The notes under the pieces: model-generated
The model's input: only the letters and a program-made list of their open reading frames with translations
Told to the model about the DNA's origin: nothing
The model's database searches: none
In this document: piece by piece, positions 35,701 through 44,687 of the stretch
How positions within the stretch are numbered: position 1 is the first letter of the stretch
How the letters are laid out: each line of letters opens with the position of its first letter
Position numbers and translations under genes: made by a program
From: Gemmatimonadota bacterium
GTDB lineage: Bacteria; Gemmatimonadota; Gemmatimonadetes; Gemmatimonadales; Gemmatimonadaceae
Direction: 5' to 3'
Length of the DNA stretch: 64,000 nucleotides
Assembly (NCBI GenBank): GCA_028287235.1
Contig: JAQBQB010000002.1
Location: 411,744 to 475,743 of the forward strand

Positions 35701-36966
35701 GTGACGGCTACAGACACGCACCGCGCCATCGACGCAGTCTGGAGGATCGAGTCGGCAAAGCTCATCGCCGGCCTCGCGCGGATCGTGCGCGACGTGGGGC
35801 TGGCGGAGGACCTCGCGCAGGACGCGCTCGTCGCCGCGCTCGAGAAATGGCCGGAGACCGGCGTGCCCGACAACCCGGGCGCCTGGCTCATGGCCACCGC
35901 GAAGCATCGAGCCATCGACATGCACCGTAGAACCGCACTGCTCGAGCGCAAGCACGAACAGCTCGGGCACGAGCTCGAGGCACTACAGGAGCGCGCGGTG
36001 CCCGATCTCGTCGAGGCACTCGACGACGAGATCGGCGACGACCTGCTGCGCCTCGTGTTCACCGCCTGTCACCCGGTGCTCTCCACCGAGGCGCGCGTCG
36101 CGCTCACGCTCCGCCTGCTCGGCGGCCTCACGACGGACGAAATCGCGCGCGCCTTTCTCGTTCCCGAGTCGACGATCGCGCAACGAATCGTTCGCGCCAA
36201 ACGCACCCTCGCCGACGCGGGCGTACCGTTCGAGGTTCCGCGCGGCGCGGAGTTCACCAGCCGCCTGTCGTCGGTGCTCCAGGTCATCTATCTGGTGTTC
36301 AACGAAGGCTACTCGGCCACCGCGGGCGACGACTGGCTCCGCCCCGCACTGTGCGAGGATGCGCTCCGCCTCGGCCGCATCCTCGTGGGTCTCGTTCCGA
36401 GCGAGTCCGAGGTGCACGGTCTCGTCGCGCTCATGGAGGTCCAGGCGTCGCGGGCTTCGGCGCGCGTGGATCCCACTGGGCGGCCAATCCTGCTGCTCGA
36501 GCAGGACCGCACGCGGTGGGACCGTCTGCTCATCCGTCGCGGATTGGCCGCGCTCAAACGCGCTGAGGAGCTCGGCGGTGCGCGAGGCCCGTATGCGTTG
36601 CAGGCGGCGATCGCGGCCTGCCATGCACGAGCCGCCGCGGCACCGGACACCGACTGGGAGCGCATCGCGTCGTTGTACGCCGCGCTCTCACAGGTCGCTC
36701 CCTCGCCTATCGTCGAGCTCAATCGTGGCGTCGCGGTGGCGATGGCATCAGGCCCGGAGCACGGCCTCGCGATCGTCGACGCGCTCCGCTCCGAACCGAC
36801 ATTAAAGAACTATCATCTGCTCCCGGGCGTGCGCGGCGACCTGCTCGCGAAGCTGGGCCGCCACGACGAAGCCCGCGCCGAGTTCGAGCGCGCGGCCTCG
36901 CTCACACGAAATACCCGCGAGCGTGATCTGCTGCTCGAGCGGGCCCGGGCTGTGCAACGGACCTAA
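35701..36966 (+). CDS. ECF42-type RNA polymerase sigma factor with C-terminal TPR-like domain
   Basis: 421 residues from the GTG at 35701 (VTATDTHRAIDAVWRIESA, the usual family start); a TTG at 35692 is an alternative. Region sigma-2 includes DVGLAEDLAQDALVAALEKW and sigma-4 LTLRLLGGLTTDEIARAFL with VPESTIAQRIVRAKRTL. The long C-terminal part (LYAALSQVAPSPIVELNRGV, LGRHDEARAEFERAASL) is the extension that makes ECF42 factors about twice the size of ordinary ECFs and replaces an anti-sigma gene. Next to DGPF and DoxX-like genes as expected for this group. Convergent with the ADOP permease, 13 bases apart. Confidence 0.92.
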   Translation: MTATDTHRAIDAVWRIESAKLIAGLARIVRDVGLAEDLAQDALVAALEKWPETGVPDNPGAWLMATAKHRAIDMHRRTALLERKHEQLGHELEALQERAVPDLVEALDDEIGDDLLRLVFTACHPVLSTEARVALTLRLLGGLTTDEIARAFLVPESTIAQRIVRAKRTLADAGVPFEVPRGAEFTSRLSSVLQVIYLVFNEGYSATAGDDWLRPALCEDALRLGRILVGLVPSESEVHGLVALMEVQASRASARVDPTGRPILLLEQDRTRWDRLLIRRGLAALKRAEELGGARGPYALQAAIAACHARAAAAPDTDWERIASLYAALSQVAPSPIVELNRGVAVAMASGPEHGLAIVDALRSEPTLKNYHLLPGVRGDLLAKLGRHDEARAEFERAASLTRNTRERDLLLERARAVQRT

Positions 36967-36979
36967 CCGGTCCGACCTG

Positions 36980-39424
36980 CTACTGTCCGCGAATCGCCGT
37001 CGCCGGATCGATGCGCGACGCCCGGAGCGCGGGAATCCAGCACGCCGCGATGCCCACCGCCGCCATCAACGCCGTCACGCCGGACAGCGTCACCGGATCG
37101 TGCGGGGCCACGCCGAAGAGCAGGCCCTGCATGAGCCGCGACAGCGAAAGCGCACCGATCACGCCGAGCCCGAGCCCCAGGATCACGAGCAGGCCGCCCT
37201 CGGACAGGATCATGCGCTGCACTCGACCCGAATCGGCGCCGAGGCTCATGCGAATGCCGATCTCGTTCGTACGGGCGCTCACCGAGAAGGCCAACACCGC
37301 CGCGATGCCCACCGCCGCCACGATCAGCGCGAGGATGCCGAACGACCCAACGAGCATCGCGTTGAGCCTGCGCGGCGCGACGCTCTCGTCACGGATCTGA
37401 TCGACGGTGAGCACGTGCTCGATGGGCAGCTGCGGAGCGATCTCCCGAATGATGCGCGTCGCGGCCGGTGCGAGGGACGCGGCGTCGCCGCGCGAGCGGA
37501 TCACCAGTCCTCCCGACGGAAAGTCGCCCTGCGAGAAAGGCATGAACATCACGGGCAGCGCCTGTGCATCGAGGCCGCCGTCCTTTGTGTTCCCCACCAC
37601 GCCCACGACCGTGCGCCAGTCGCCCGACACGCCGATGAACTTGAGCACCTCGCCCGTCCACGCCACGTGCTTGCCGATTGGATCCTCGGCGCCGAACAAG
37701 CGGTCGGCGAGCGTCTTGTTGATCACGACCACGCGCGGCGCCTTCGCGTCGTCGGTCGAGATGAACTCGCGTCCCTTCAGCAGCGGAATGCCCGAGGCGC
37801 GGAAATAGTCGAGGTCCGCGGTGCGGTAATCCGACTGCGGAATGGGCTCGCCCGGGGCGGGCGGATGGCTCTCTGCCTTGACGTCGAGCATGATCCCCGC
37901 CGCACGTAGCGGCATCGTGGAACCCACGCCGACTTGGCTCACGCCGGGCAGCGCGGCAAGCTGGCTCCGCATGCGCTCGTACTGCGCGACCACCGCGGCG
38001 TTGTCCTGTGCGCCGAAGTCGCGAGGCACTTCCATCGTGAGCACGTTGTCGCCCTTGACGCCGCTGTCGACCACGGCGAGCTGTTGCATCGTGCGCGTCA
38101 GCAGCCCCGCGCCGGTCAGCAGCATCACCGACACGGCGATCTGCGCAACGACGAGCGTTTGCTGCAGTCGCTGCCGGCGCACGCCGCCCGTCGACCGCTT
38201 GCCGCCCGCCGCCAGCGACGCGCTGAGCGTGTTCTCGCGCGCGAGCTTCGGCGCGAAGGAGAGCAACACCGCGACGACCACGGCGAGGCCGATCGTGAAG
38301 GCCAACACCGCGCCGTCGATGCGAATCTCATCGGCGCGCGGGCTGTAGCGCGCCGCGAACGCGATGAGCATTTGCACGCCGCCGAAGGCCAGCACCAACC
38401 CCAGCGCGCTGCCGAGGAATGCGAGCACGAGATTCTCGGCGAGCAACAGCTGGCGAAGACGTGCCGTGCCGGCACCGAGCGCGGCGCGCACCACGAGCTC
38501 GTGCTCGCGCCGTACGCCGCGCATCAGCGTGAGGTTGGCGACGTTCGCGCAGGCGATGATCAGCACGAACGCCGCGGCGCCCATCAGCAGCCAGAGCGTG
38601 AGCTTGGCCTTCTGTCCGAGAATCTCCTGGAACGGCGTGAGTGTCACCTTGTATTCCGACGCCGCGTCGTATGCCTCCGGAAAGTCCTTGTGCTCTCGCG
38701 CCGTGATCCCGGCCACTTCGCTGCGCGCTCCGTCGACCGTGGCGCCCGGCGCGAGGCGCGCGATCATCTGCGTCATCCGGTGCGTGCGTCCGGTGACCAT
38801 CATGGCGCTCAGATGATGCTCGCTGTTCACCATGTTCATCAGCGCGTCGATGCGCGCCGGGAAGTACGGCGCCGGCTGCAGCACACCGACCACCGTGACC
38901 GCCTTTCCGCCGATGCGAAGAATCTGCCCCACGACGCGCGGATCGCCGCCGAAGCGCTTCTGCCAGTAGTCGTGGGTCAGCATCATGACGGGCGCCGCGC
39001 CCTTGCCGTCGTCGCTCGGCCCGAAGCTGCGTCCGAGCACCGGCGACAACCCCATCACCGAGAAGTAGTTCCCGGTGACCAGGCCCACGTCGATGCGCAC
39101 CGCGTCGCTCTTCCCCTGGAGCGTGAACGTCACCGGCGAATACTCGGCGATTCCACCCAGCGTCTTCGACGCGTTCCGGAAGTCGTTGATCTCCGGAACC
39201 GAGAACGCAACGTTCTCCCGGCCCGGGCCCTGCGCGGATTGCTGCAGGTACATCAACCGGCTGCCATCTTTGTGCGGCAGCGGCCGGAGCATCACGCCGC
39301 GCACCACGCTGAAGATCGCGGTGTTCGCGCCGATGCCCAGCCCGAGTGTCAACACGACGGCCGTGGTGAAGCCGCGGGCGCGAGACAGGCTGCGAAGGGC
39401 GAAGCGGATGTCGGGGATGAACAT
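36980..39424 (-). CDS. ADOP-type ABC transporter permease (MacB/FtsX family, duplicated)
   Basis: 814 residues with the acidobacterial duplicated orphan permease layout: N-terminal helix (GFTTAVVLTLGLGIGANTAI), MacB periplasmic core, FtsX block (LWLLMGAAAFVLIIACANVA and NLTLMRGVRREHELVVRAAL), then a second core and FtsX block (FGILALIVAAVGIAAVLAFS, NEIGIRMSLGADSGRVQRMI). No ATPase is adjacent. In other genomes such permeases often sit beside PadR regulators, but none is here. May act in export or mechanotransmission. Nine G's in a row lie about 28 bases before the start. Confidence 0.92.
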   Translation of the reverse strand: MFIPDIRFALRSLSRARGFTTAVVLTLGLGIGANTAIFSVVRGVMLRPLPHKDGSRLMYLQQSAQGPGRENVAFSVPEINDFRNASKTLGGIAEYSPVTFTLQGKSDAVRIDVGLVTGNYFSVMGLSPVLGRSFGPSDDGKGAAPVMMLTHDYWQKRFGGDPRVVGQILRIGGKAVTVVGVLQPAPYFPARIDALMNMVNSEHHLSAMMVTGRTHRMTQMIARLAPGATVDGARSEVAGITAREHKDFPEAYDAASEYKVTLTPFQEILGQKAKLTLWLLMGAAAFVLIIACANVANLTLMRGVRREHELVVRAALGAGTARLRQLLLAENLVLAFLGSALGLVLAFGGVQMLIAFAARYSPRADEIRIDGAVLAFTIGLAVVVAVLLSFAPKLARENTLSASLAAGGKRSTGGVRRQRLQQTLVVAQIAVSVMLLTGAGLLTRTMQQLAVVDSGVKGDNVLTMEVPRDFGAQDNAAVVAQYERMRSQLAALPGVSQVGVGSTMPLRAAGIMLDVKAESHPPAPGEPIPQSDYRTADLDYFRASGIPLLKGREFISTDDAKAPRVVVINKTLADRLFGAEDPIGKHVAWTGEVLKFIGVSGDWRTVVGVVGNTKDGGLDAQALPVMFMPFSQGDFPSGGLVIRSRGDAASLAPAATRIIREIAPQLPIEHVLTVDQIRDESVAPRRLNAMLVGSFGILALIVAAVGIAAVLAFSVSARTNEIGIRMSLGADSGRVQRMILSEGGLLVILGLGLGVIGALSLSRLMQGLLFGVAPHDPVTLSGVTALMAAVGIAACWIPALRASRIDPATAIRGQ

Positions 39425-39534
39425 TGGATTCCTGCCGTGGGATGCGTTGCGGGGGGGGGCAAACGATCGGGCGGTCGTACGAGACTCTATGCTATAGCGA
39501 CGAGCGGCGCAGGACTATTTCGACATCGACTCCG

Positions 39535-39885
39535 CTACTTCTTTCGCGCGCGCTTCGTCTCCTTTGCCTGAACATCCTGGAGACATGCGTCCAGGCGGTC
39601 GAAGCGCGCCTCCCAGTGGCGCCGGTACGCGTCCACCCAGTTGGCCACCTCCTCGAGAGGAGCCGGCGCCAGGCGGCAGGGCCGCCACTGTGCTTCCCGC
39701 CCCTGGGTGATGAGCCCGGCCTTCTGTAACACCTTGAGGTGCTTGGAGATGGCCGGCATGCTCATCTCGAACGGCTGGGCGAGCTCCGTGACCGAGGCCT
39801 CGCCGGAGGCCAGACGCGACAGGATGGCGCGCCGCGTGGGATCGGCCAGGGCGGCGAAGGTGCTGCTCAAATGGTCGTTATACAT
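39535..39885 (-). CDS. ArsR-family winged-helix transcriptional regulator (copy 1)
   Basis: 116 residues from the ATG at 39885 (MYNDHLSSTFAALADPTRRA); a TTG at 39930 would add 15 residues. HTH: SVTELAQPFEMSMPAISKHL, recognition helix KHLKVLQKAGLI. Closely resembles copy 2 (47156-47524), including the basic C-terminus. No metal-binding Cys motif is seen, so it belongs to the group usually paired with SRPBCC or ABC genes. It stands between the ADOP permease and an orphan transposase; the target is unknown. Confidence 0.9.
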   Translation of the reverse strand: MYNDHLSSTFAALADPTRRAILSRLASGEASVTELAQPFEMSMPAISKHLKVLQKAGLITQGREAQWRPCRLAPAPLEEVANWVDAYRRHWEARFDRLDACLQDVQAKETKRARKK

Positions 39886-39891
39886 TCCGTG

Positions 39892-39926
39892 ATTAACCGT
39901 CAGATTAAATAGCTCGATGGTTAAAT
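39892..39926. promoter_or_regulatory. Candidate ArsR operator: TAACC / GGTTA half sites
   Basis: ATTAACC (39892-39898) and GGTTAAAT (39919-39926) face each other just before the ArsR start. Similar TAACC elements precede the second ArsR gene (47525-47560). Autoregulation is inference. Confidence 0.35.
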
Positions 39927-39953
39927 ACAATCACGGGCGCGATTCGTCAAGAC

Positions 39954-39993
39954 GACGACCCCGTGGGTGGCATTCGCCACCCACGGGGTCGTC
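39954..39993. terminator. Perfect 18-bp stem hairpin with 4-nt loop
   Basis: gacgaccccgtgggtggc, loop attc, then the exact reverse complement. It lies 22 bases after the stop of the orphan transposase gene and in the ArsR promoter region. Very stable but without a U-rich tail, so either a terminator of a weak kind or a mobile-element end. Confidence 0.6.
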
Positions 39994-40015
39994 GATCTGG
40001 GACGCGAGCTCCGGC

Positions 40016-40255
40016 TTACGGCAGCTTGCCGAGCAGGAGATTCGCCACCATCTCCTTGAGCTTGTGGTTCTCCTCCCGCAGCGTGCGCACCTCGCGCTTC
40101 TCGTTCACCGCGGCCGCGTCATACTTTTTTCGCCAGCGGTAAAATGTCGTCTGCGTGATGCCCAGCTTCCGGCAAACATCCACAGCCGGCGCTCCAGCTC
40201 TCACCTGCCGAAGCGACTCCACGATCTGGCCTTCACTGAACTTGCTTGGTCGCAT
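40016..40255 (-). mobile_element. Orphan IS3-family OrfA (HTH transposase subunit), no OrfB
   Basis: 79 residues: MRPSKFSEGQIVESLRQV and DVCRKLGITQTTFYRWRKKY, an IS3-type helix-turn-helix followed by a leucine-zipper-like end (LREENHKLKEMVANLLLG). The usual LLADAMLDNAALKDL tail is cut short after NLLLGKLP. No OrfB catalytic DDE frame follows on either strand, and no terminal repeats were found. A good Shine-Dalgarno (AAGGAGGA) precedes the ATG, so it may still be expressed and could be a domesticated DNA-binding protein or a decayed IS. Confidence 0.8.
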
Positions 40256-40289
40256 CCATGCGGTCCTCCTTCCCCGAGTACTGTCGGCC

Positions 40290-41366
40290 CTACGGCTTGG
40301 CGATGACGTCGGGCGCGATCAGCAGGCGAAAAATGGCCCGGCGGTTGGGCGCCTCACCCTGTGCTCCGGCGGAGTTGGGCAACTGATGGCGCTCCCCACG
40401 AGATTCGATGATGATGCGACTTTCGGCGATCCCCTTCGAGACGATGTAGGTCTTCGCCGCCTGCGCGCGTCGTTCGCCCAGCGCCATGTTGTAGGCGTCG
40501 GTTCCCTTGACGTCGGTATACCCGAGAATCGCGATCGTGAGCGGCGGGTTGGCGCGGAACTCCACGACCTTCTCGTCGAGAATGATCTTCGCCGAGTCCG
40601 TGAGCAGCGACTTGTTGAAGGCGAAGTGGATCGACGCTTCCATCGTCGCCATCGTCGCGCGAGTCGGGGCGACCATGTTGACGGTCTGCGTGCGTACGGG
40701 CGTGTTGCGCAAGGAGTCGCGAAGCGCCCGAAGTGCGTCGTCGCGGTCGCGCAGACGGCGGGTCTCGGCGGCGCTCACGGAATCGTCGTGCTGCATCATC
40801 ATCGGCGCCGGGGCAGGCGCGGCCTGTGCCATCACCGTCACCGTGCGCGTCTCGCGCGACGGGCGGCGATACACGCTCAGGCCGACGCGCACGCTCTTGT
40901 ACGTCTTCCAATTCTGGTTGGCGAGCCAGTCGTACACGCCGTCCACACGCAGCGCGACGTTCTCACGCAGCGCGAACTTCGCGCCCACCAGCGCGTCGAG
41001 GCCGTAGCTGTGCATGAAGTTCGTTTCCGTCGAGACGCCGCCGCCGGCTCCGACGAGAATCGACAGCGCCCCTGACTTGATCGGAACGGCGACGAGCCGA
41101 CCGGAGAGGATTCCCACGTTGACGTCGCGCAGACCGTTCGGACGGGTGCCGCGCATCTCGGCGTCCTCGAACTCGAGCGCCCAGCGCGGGTCCAGAAACA
41201 TTCCCACCCGGCCGCCGCCGCCGTACCCGGTCTTGAGACTGAGCGCGTTGTCGAACGACGCGGCGCTCCCGAACGCGCCGAACTCGATGGTCCCGCGTTG
41301 CTGCGCCGCGGCCGGCACCGCGCACACGAGCGCGGCGAGACCAAGCGTATATGCTCTGAATGACAT
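40290..41366 (-). CDS. OmpA-family outer-membrane protein with N-terminal beta-barrel
   Basis: 358 residues with signal MSFRAYTLGLAALVCAVPAAA. An eight-strand-barrel-like region (about 25-190) is followed by a Met/Pro-rich linker (AQAAPAPAPMMMQHDD) and a peptidoglycan-binding OmpA domain: SIHFAFNKSLLTDSAKIIL, LTIAILGYTDVKGTDAYNMA, ERRAQAAKTYIV. It anchors the outer membrane to peptidoglycan. The ice-binding-like adhesin gene lies 75 bases upstream in the same orientation; co-expression is possible. Confidence 0.9.
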   Translation of the reverse strand: MSFRAYTLGLAALVCAVPAAAQQRGTIEFGAFGSAASFDNALSLKTGYGGGGRVGMFLDPRWALEFEDAEMRGTRPNGLRDVNVGILSGRLVAVPIKSGALSILVGAGGGVSTETNFMHSYGLDALVGAKFALRENVALRVDGVYDWLANQNWKTYKSVRVGLSVYRRPSRETRTVTVMAQAAPAPAPMMMQHDDSVSAAETRRLRDRDDALRALRDSLRNTPVRTQTVNMVAPTRATMATMEASIHFAFNKSLLTDSAKIILDEKVVEFRANPPLTIAILGYTDVKGTDAYNMALGERRAQAAKTYIVSKGIAESRIIIESRGERHQLPNSAGAQGEAPNRRAIFRLLIAPDVIAKP

Positions 41367-41441
41367 TGAATCTCCTTGAAGACTTCGTGGCCGAGGCGGT
41401 GCGGAAGCCGGACGGTCGTCCGGCTCCCGCGCTCGCCGGCG

Positions 41442-44015
41442 TTATGGCAGAGTGATGACGTTCCCGGTGCCCAGCGTCACGGCGCCCTGACGCGCCAAGG
41501 CGCGTCCGATCAGCGTGGCGTTGTCGACCATGGTGATGCTGGTCAGCGTGATGATGTTGCCCTGGAACTGCGAGCCCGTTCCAAGCGTCGCGGAGCTGCC
41601 CACCAGCCAGTACACGTTCTTTGCCTGCGCCCCATTGATCAGCACGACGTTTCCAGCCGTCGTGAGTCCGGTGCCCGCCTTGAACACGAAGTTCGCGTTC
41701 GAGTTGCCGTTGCCGTTCAGCGTGAGCGTTCCCGTGACGCCAATGGTCGTGCCGGCACAGTAGACGCCCGGCAGTACCGTTGTTCCGCCAAGATCGGCGG
41801 TGATGGTGGTGCCGCACGGCTGCGCCGCCAGCTGGTTGTATGCGCTGGTGAGCGCAATCTGGTCGTTCGCGGCTGTCGCGTCGGCCAGATGCTGCGCGCC
41901 GGTGATCACGCACGGTGGGAATCCGCTGAGCGCGCCCCCCGGGCTGATGCTGACGTTCGCGTTGATGGTGCCGAGCGGCCCGGCGCATGTGACCGCGGTG
42001 GCGGCCATGATACCGTTGAGCGCCGCCTGGCCGAGATCGATCAGCGGTGCGACGGCAACCGCCGTCTCAGTCACGTCCGCAGTACCCGAGATCAGCCCGA
42101 CCGTCGCCTTGACGGTGGCCGGATATGACCCGGCGGCGCCGCCGGCGGTGAACAGCCCCGTTGCCGGGTTGATGGTACCGGCGGCGGCGTTCACCACCGA
42201 CCACACCGGCGTGATCACGAAGATGTTGCCGTTTCCATCGCGTCCCACCGCGTTGAACTGCTGCGTGGTGTTGATCGCCAGCGATGCCGGATTTGGCGTA
42301 ACGGTAATGGTGGCCAGCGTCGGCACCACGTTCGTCACCGTAACCGTGGCAAAGCCCGCGGTCGACCCACTCGTCGCTCTCACCGTTCCGGTGAACGTTC
42401 CCGGCGTGTTGCCGGCTGTGAATAGACCGGTGTTTGGGTCGATGGTGCCGCCTCCGTTCACGACCGCCCATACCGGCGTGATCGAGAACGTATTGCCGCT
42501 CGCGTCCCGGCCCGTCGCGGCGAATTGCTGCGTGCCGTTGGCGAGCACGATGACCGGGTTCGGCGCCACGACGATCGTCGTGAGTACCGGCGTGACGACA
42601 ACGGTCGCAAAGCTCGAGATGCCGTTGGCCGTCGCCTTGATGGTATTGGCGAAGGTGCCCGCGGTGGTTCCCGCGACGAAGGCACCGGAATTCGCGTTGA
42701 TCGTGCCTCCGCCGTTCACGACCGCCCAAACCGGCGTGCTCGGGACGACGTTTCCGCCGGCGTCCTTAGCCGTTGCGCTGAACGTCACTGTGCCGGCAGT
42801 CTGCACGGTGGCCGGATTCGGCGTCACAGTGAGCGACGACACGCCGCCAGGCGTCACGCTGACCGTCGCGAATCCCGCGACCGTTCCGACACTGGCGCGA
42901 ACGGTATTCGTATACGTGCCCGGCGTATTGCCCGCCGTGAACACACCACTGGAGAGGTCGATCGAGCCACCGCTCGCGACGGCGGCCCACACCGGCGTGA
43001 TGGGGATGATGTTGCCCGCCGCATCAGTGCCCACGGCGGTGAACTGCTGCGCTGCACCAACCTGCAGCGACACCGGGTTCGGCGACACGGTGATCGTCGC
43101 CAGCGCGCCGGCGGTCACGACAACCGTTGCGCTGCCGGAGATGCCGCCGCTCGTTGCGACGACCGTGTTCGTATAAGTCCCTGGGACCGTGCCCGCGGTG
43201 AACACGCCGCTGGTGGCAATCGCGCCGCCGCCGGCCGCAACCGACCAGACCGGAGTGAGCGCCACAACGTTGCCGTTCGCGTCCTTGCCGACGGCCGTGA
43301 ACTGCTGCGCCAGGCCGACGTTGAGCGCGATCGGATTCGGCGTGACGGCGATCGTCGCCAGCGCACCCGGCGTCACGGTGACCGTCGCGGTGCCCTTGAT
43401 GCCCAAGCTGCTCGCCTGAACCGTGTTGGCGAACGTGCCCGCCACCGAGCCCGCGGTGAAGAGACCCGCAGCGCTGATCGTGCCGCCGTTGGCCACCACC
43501 GACCACGTGGGGGTGAACGGTACGACGTTTCCGCCGGCATCCTTTCCGACGGCGACGTACTGCTGCGCAGCGCCGATCGCCAATGTCGCCGGGTTCGGCG
43601 TGACGACGATCGTCGCCAACGGACCCGGAGTCACGATGACGGTCGCCGTGGCCGTGCGGCCACCGCTCGTCGCCGTGACGGTCGCGGTGAACGTGCCGGT
43701 CGCCGTGCCCGCGGTGAACATGCCCGACGTGCCGATCGTACCGCCGCCCGTGGCGATCGTCCAGACCGGCGAGATTGCCACCTTGGCGCCGGAGAAATCG
43801 GTGCCGACCGCCGTGAACTGCTGCGTTGCATTCACCGCAAGCGTCTGCGGGTTGGGCGAAATGACGATTGCCGACAACGTCCCGGGATCACTGATTCCGT
43901 GGACGTCGCATGCCGTCGTGAACAGCCCGGCGCACGCGGCCGCCACGATGACGCGTGCGATCCGCGCGCGTGGCGCCAGCGCCTTTCCGACGCGGCCTTT
44001 CATCAAACTTGTCAT
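41442..44015 (-). CDS. Lipoprotein with seven Ig-like (BIG2) repeats and a C-terminal DUF3494 ice-binding-like domain
   Basis: 857 residues from the ATG at 44015 (AGGAGAG a few bases before). Lipobox-like LFTTAC near residue 37. Seven Ig-like repeats of ~88 residues follow, each opening with a form of LATIxVTPNPxxLxxGxxQQ. From residue ~650 comes DUF3494: GPLGTINANVSISPG, TTVLPGVYCAGTTIGVTGTL, NANFVFKAGTGLTTAGN, VYWLVGSSATLGTGSQFQGN. DUF3494 proteins bind ice crystals or act as adhesins; the Ig stalk would project the domain from the outer membrane. Repeats are similar enough to keep long frames open on the other strand. Confidence 0.92.
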   Translation of the reverse strand: MTSLMKGRVGKALAPRARIARVIVAAACAGLFTTACDVHGISDPGTLSAIVISPNPQTLAVNATQQFTAVGTDFSGAKVAISPVWTIATGGGTIGTSGMFTAGTATGTFTATVTATSGGRTATATVIVTPGPLATIVVTPNPATLAIGAAQQYVAVGKDAGGNVVPFTPTWSVVANGGTISAAGLFTAGSVAGTFANTVQASSLGIKGTATVTVTPGALATIAVTPNPIALNVGLAQQFTAVGKDANGNVVALTPVWSVAAGGGAIATSGVFTAGTVPGTYTNTVVATSGGISGSATVVVTAGALATITVSPNPVSLQVGAAQQFTAVGTDAAGNIIPITPVWAAVASGGSIDLSSGVFTAGNTPGTYTNTVRASVGTVAGFATVSVTPGGVSSLTVTPNPATVQTAGTVTFSATAKDAGGNVVPSTPVWAVVNGGGTINANSGAFVAGTTAGTFANTIKATANGISSFATVVVTPVLTTIVVAPNPVIVLANGTQQFAATGRDASGNTFSITPVWAVVNGGGTIDPNTGLFTAGNTPGTFTGTVRATSGSTAGFATVTVTNVVPTLATITVTPNPASLAINTTQQFNAVGRDGNGNIFVITPVWSVVNAAAGTINPATGLFTAGGAAGSYPATVKATVGLISGTADVTETAVAVAPLIDLGQAALNGIMAATAVTCAGPLGTINANVSISPGGALSGFPPCVITGAQHLADATAANDQIALTSAYNQLAAQPCGTTITADLGGTTVLPGVYCAGTTIGVTGTLTLNGNGNSNANFVFKAGTGLTTAGNVVLINGAQAKNVYWLVGSSATLGTGSQFQGNIITLTSITMVDNATLIGRALARQGAVTLGTGNVITLP

Positions 44016-44065
44016 CAAACTCTCCTGACCTGATGCATGTGAACGCGAATTGGCGCGGACGCGCC

Positions 44066-44581
44066 CTAAATCGCGGAGATCTTCAGCGGCTGTGTGAGCG
44101 TGATCGTGATTGGCGTGCCGGGCGTGACCACGACGTCGCGGTCACCGGGCGCCGCGGCGCGGCCCAACAGGGCGTGCGGGATGGGCGATACGTTGGCGCC
44201 CGGTTTGTACGCGGCACCGCCGGCGGTCATCGACGTGACGTCGAGCGCGAGCACGCCGTCGGCGGCCGTTCCCGTGGCCGGCGCAAGGCGCGCGATGGTG
44301 AGCACGACGGTCGAGCCGCCGGCAATGACGACGTGCCCACCGTCGTCCATCACGTTGCGACTCACGATTGCGTTCACGCGCGCGCCGGCCTTGCTGCTGC
44401 GCGACGAGATGGAGTCCTGAATGGTCGCCAGCACCGTGGTGCCGATCGACAGGGTGCGCTCGGCCGGCGCGGCGCCGGCGGTGCCGCCGGCGGCCGCGCG
44501 GCTGGCAGAATCCCCGCTGCCGCTACCCGAGCAGGCGAGGAGGACGGACGCGAACAGTCCGCCAATGAGTATTTTGTGCAT
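44066..44581 (-). CDS. Putative exported lipoprotein, uncharacterised
   Basis: 171 residues with a lipobox (LFASVLLAC) and a disordered Ser/Gly/Ala stretch, then a beta-rich domain: LSIGTTVLATIQDSISSRSS, KAGARVNAIVSRNV, GGSTVVLTIARL. A GTxIxVxLxxxISSkxxkaG pattern is seen in uncharacterised envelope proteins of soil bacteria. Function unknown. 50 bases upstream of the Ig/DUF3494 gene, same strand. An 8-bp inverted repeat overlaps the region just before its start. Confidence 0.7.
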   Translation of the reverse strand: MHKILIGGLFASVLLACSGSGSGDSASRAAAGGTAGAAPAERTLSIGTTVLATIQDSISSRSSKAGARVNAIVSRNVMDDGGHVVIAGGSTVVLTIARLAPATGTAADGVLALDVTSMTAGGAAYKPGANVSPIPHALLGRAAAPGDRDVVVTPGTPITITLTQPLKISAI

Positions 44582-44582
44582 G

Positions 44583-44604
44583 AATGACGTTAGTGCACGT
44601 CATT
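44583..44604. promoter_or_regulatory. Inverted repeat directly before a lipoprotein start
   Basis: aatgacgt, six-base spacer, acgtcatt: perfect 8-bp arms ending one base before the ATG of the lipoprotein gene. The position suits an operator or a translation-controlling hairpin. Confidence 0.4.
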
Positions 44605-44687
44605 TCACGCACGTATCGCCAAAATGGGTGAGCGAAGACGTAGTCCTTTTGGTGGAAGAGGACCGATCGTCCAGGCGATCGCGCGCG

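Noticed and set aside
41800..44033. Long plus-strand frames over the Ig-repeat gene (458 and 502 codons)
   Set aside because: Products of repeat periodicity; translations are repetitive Val/Ala/Pro or Arg/Asp strings, opposite a clear Ig/DUF3494 protein.
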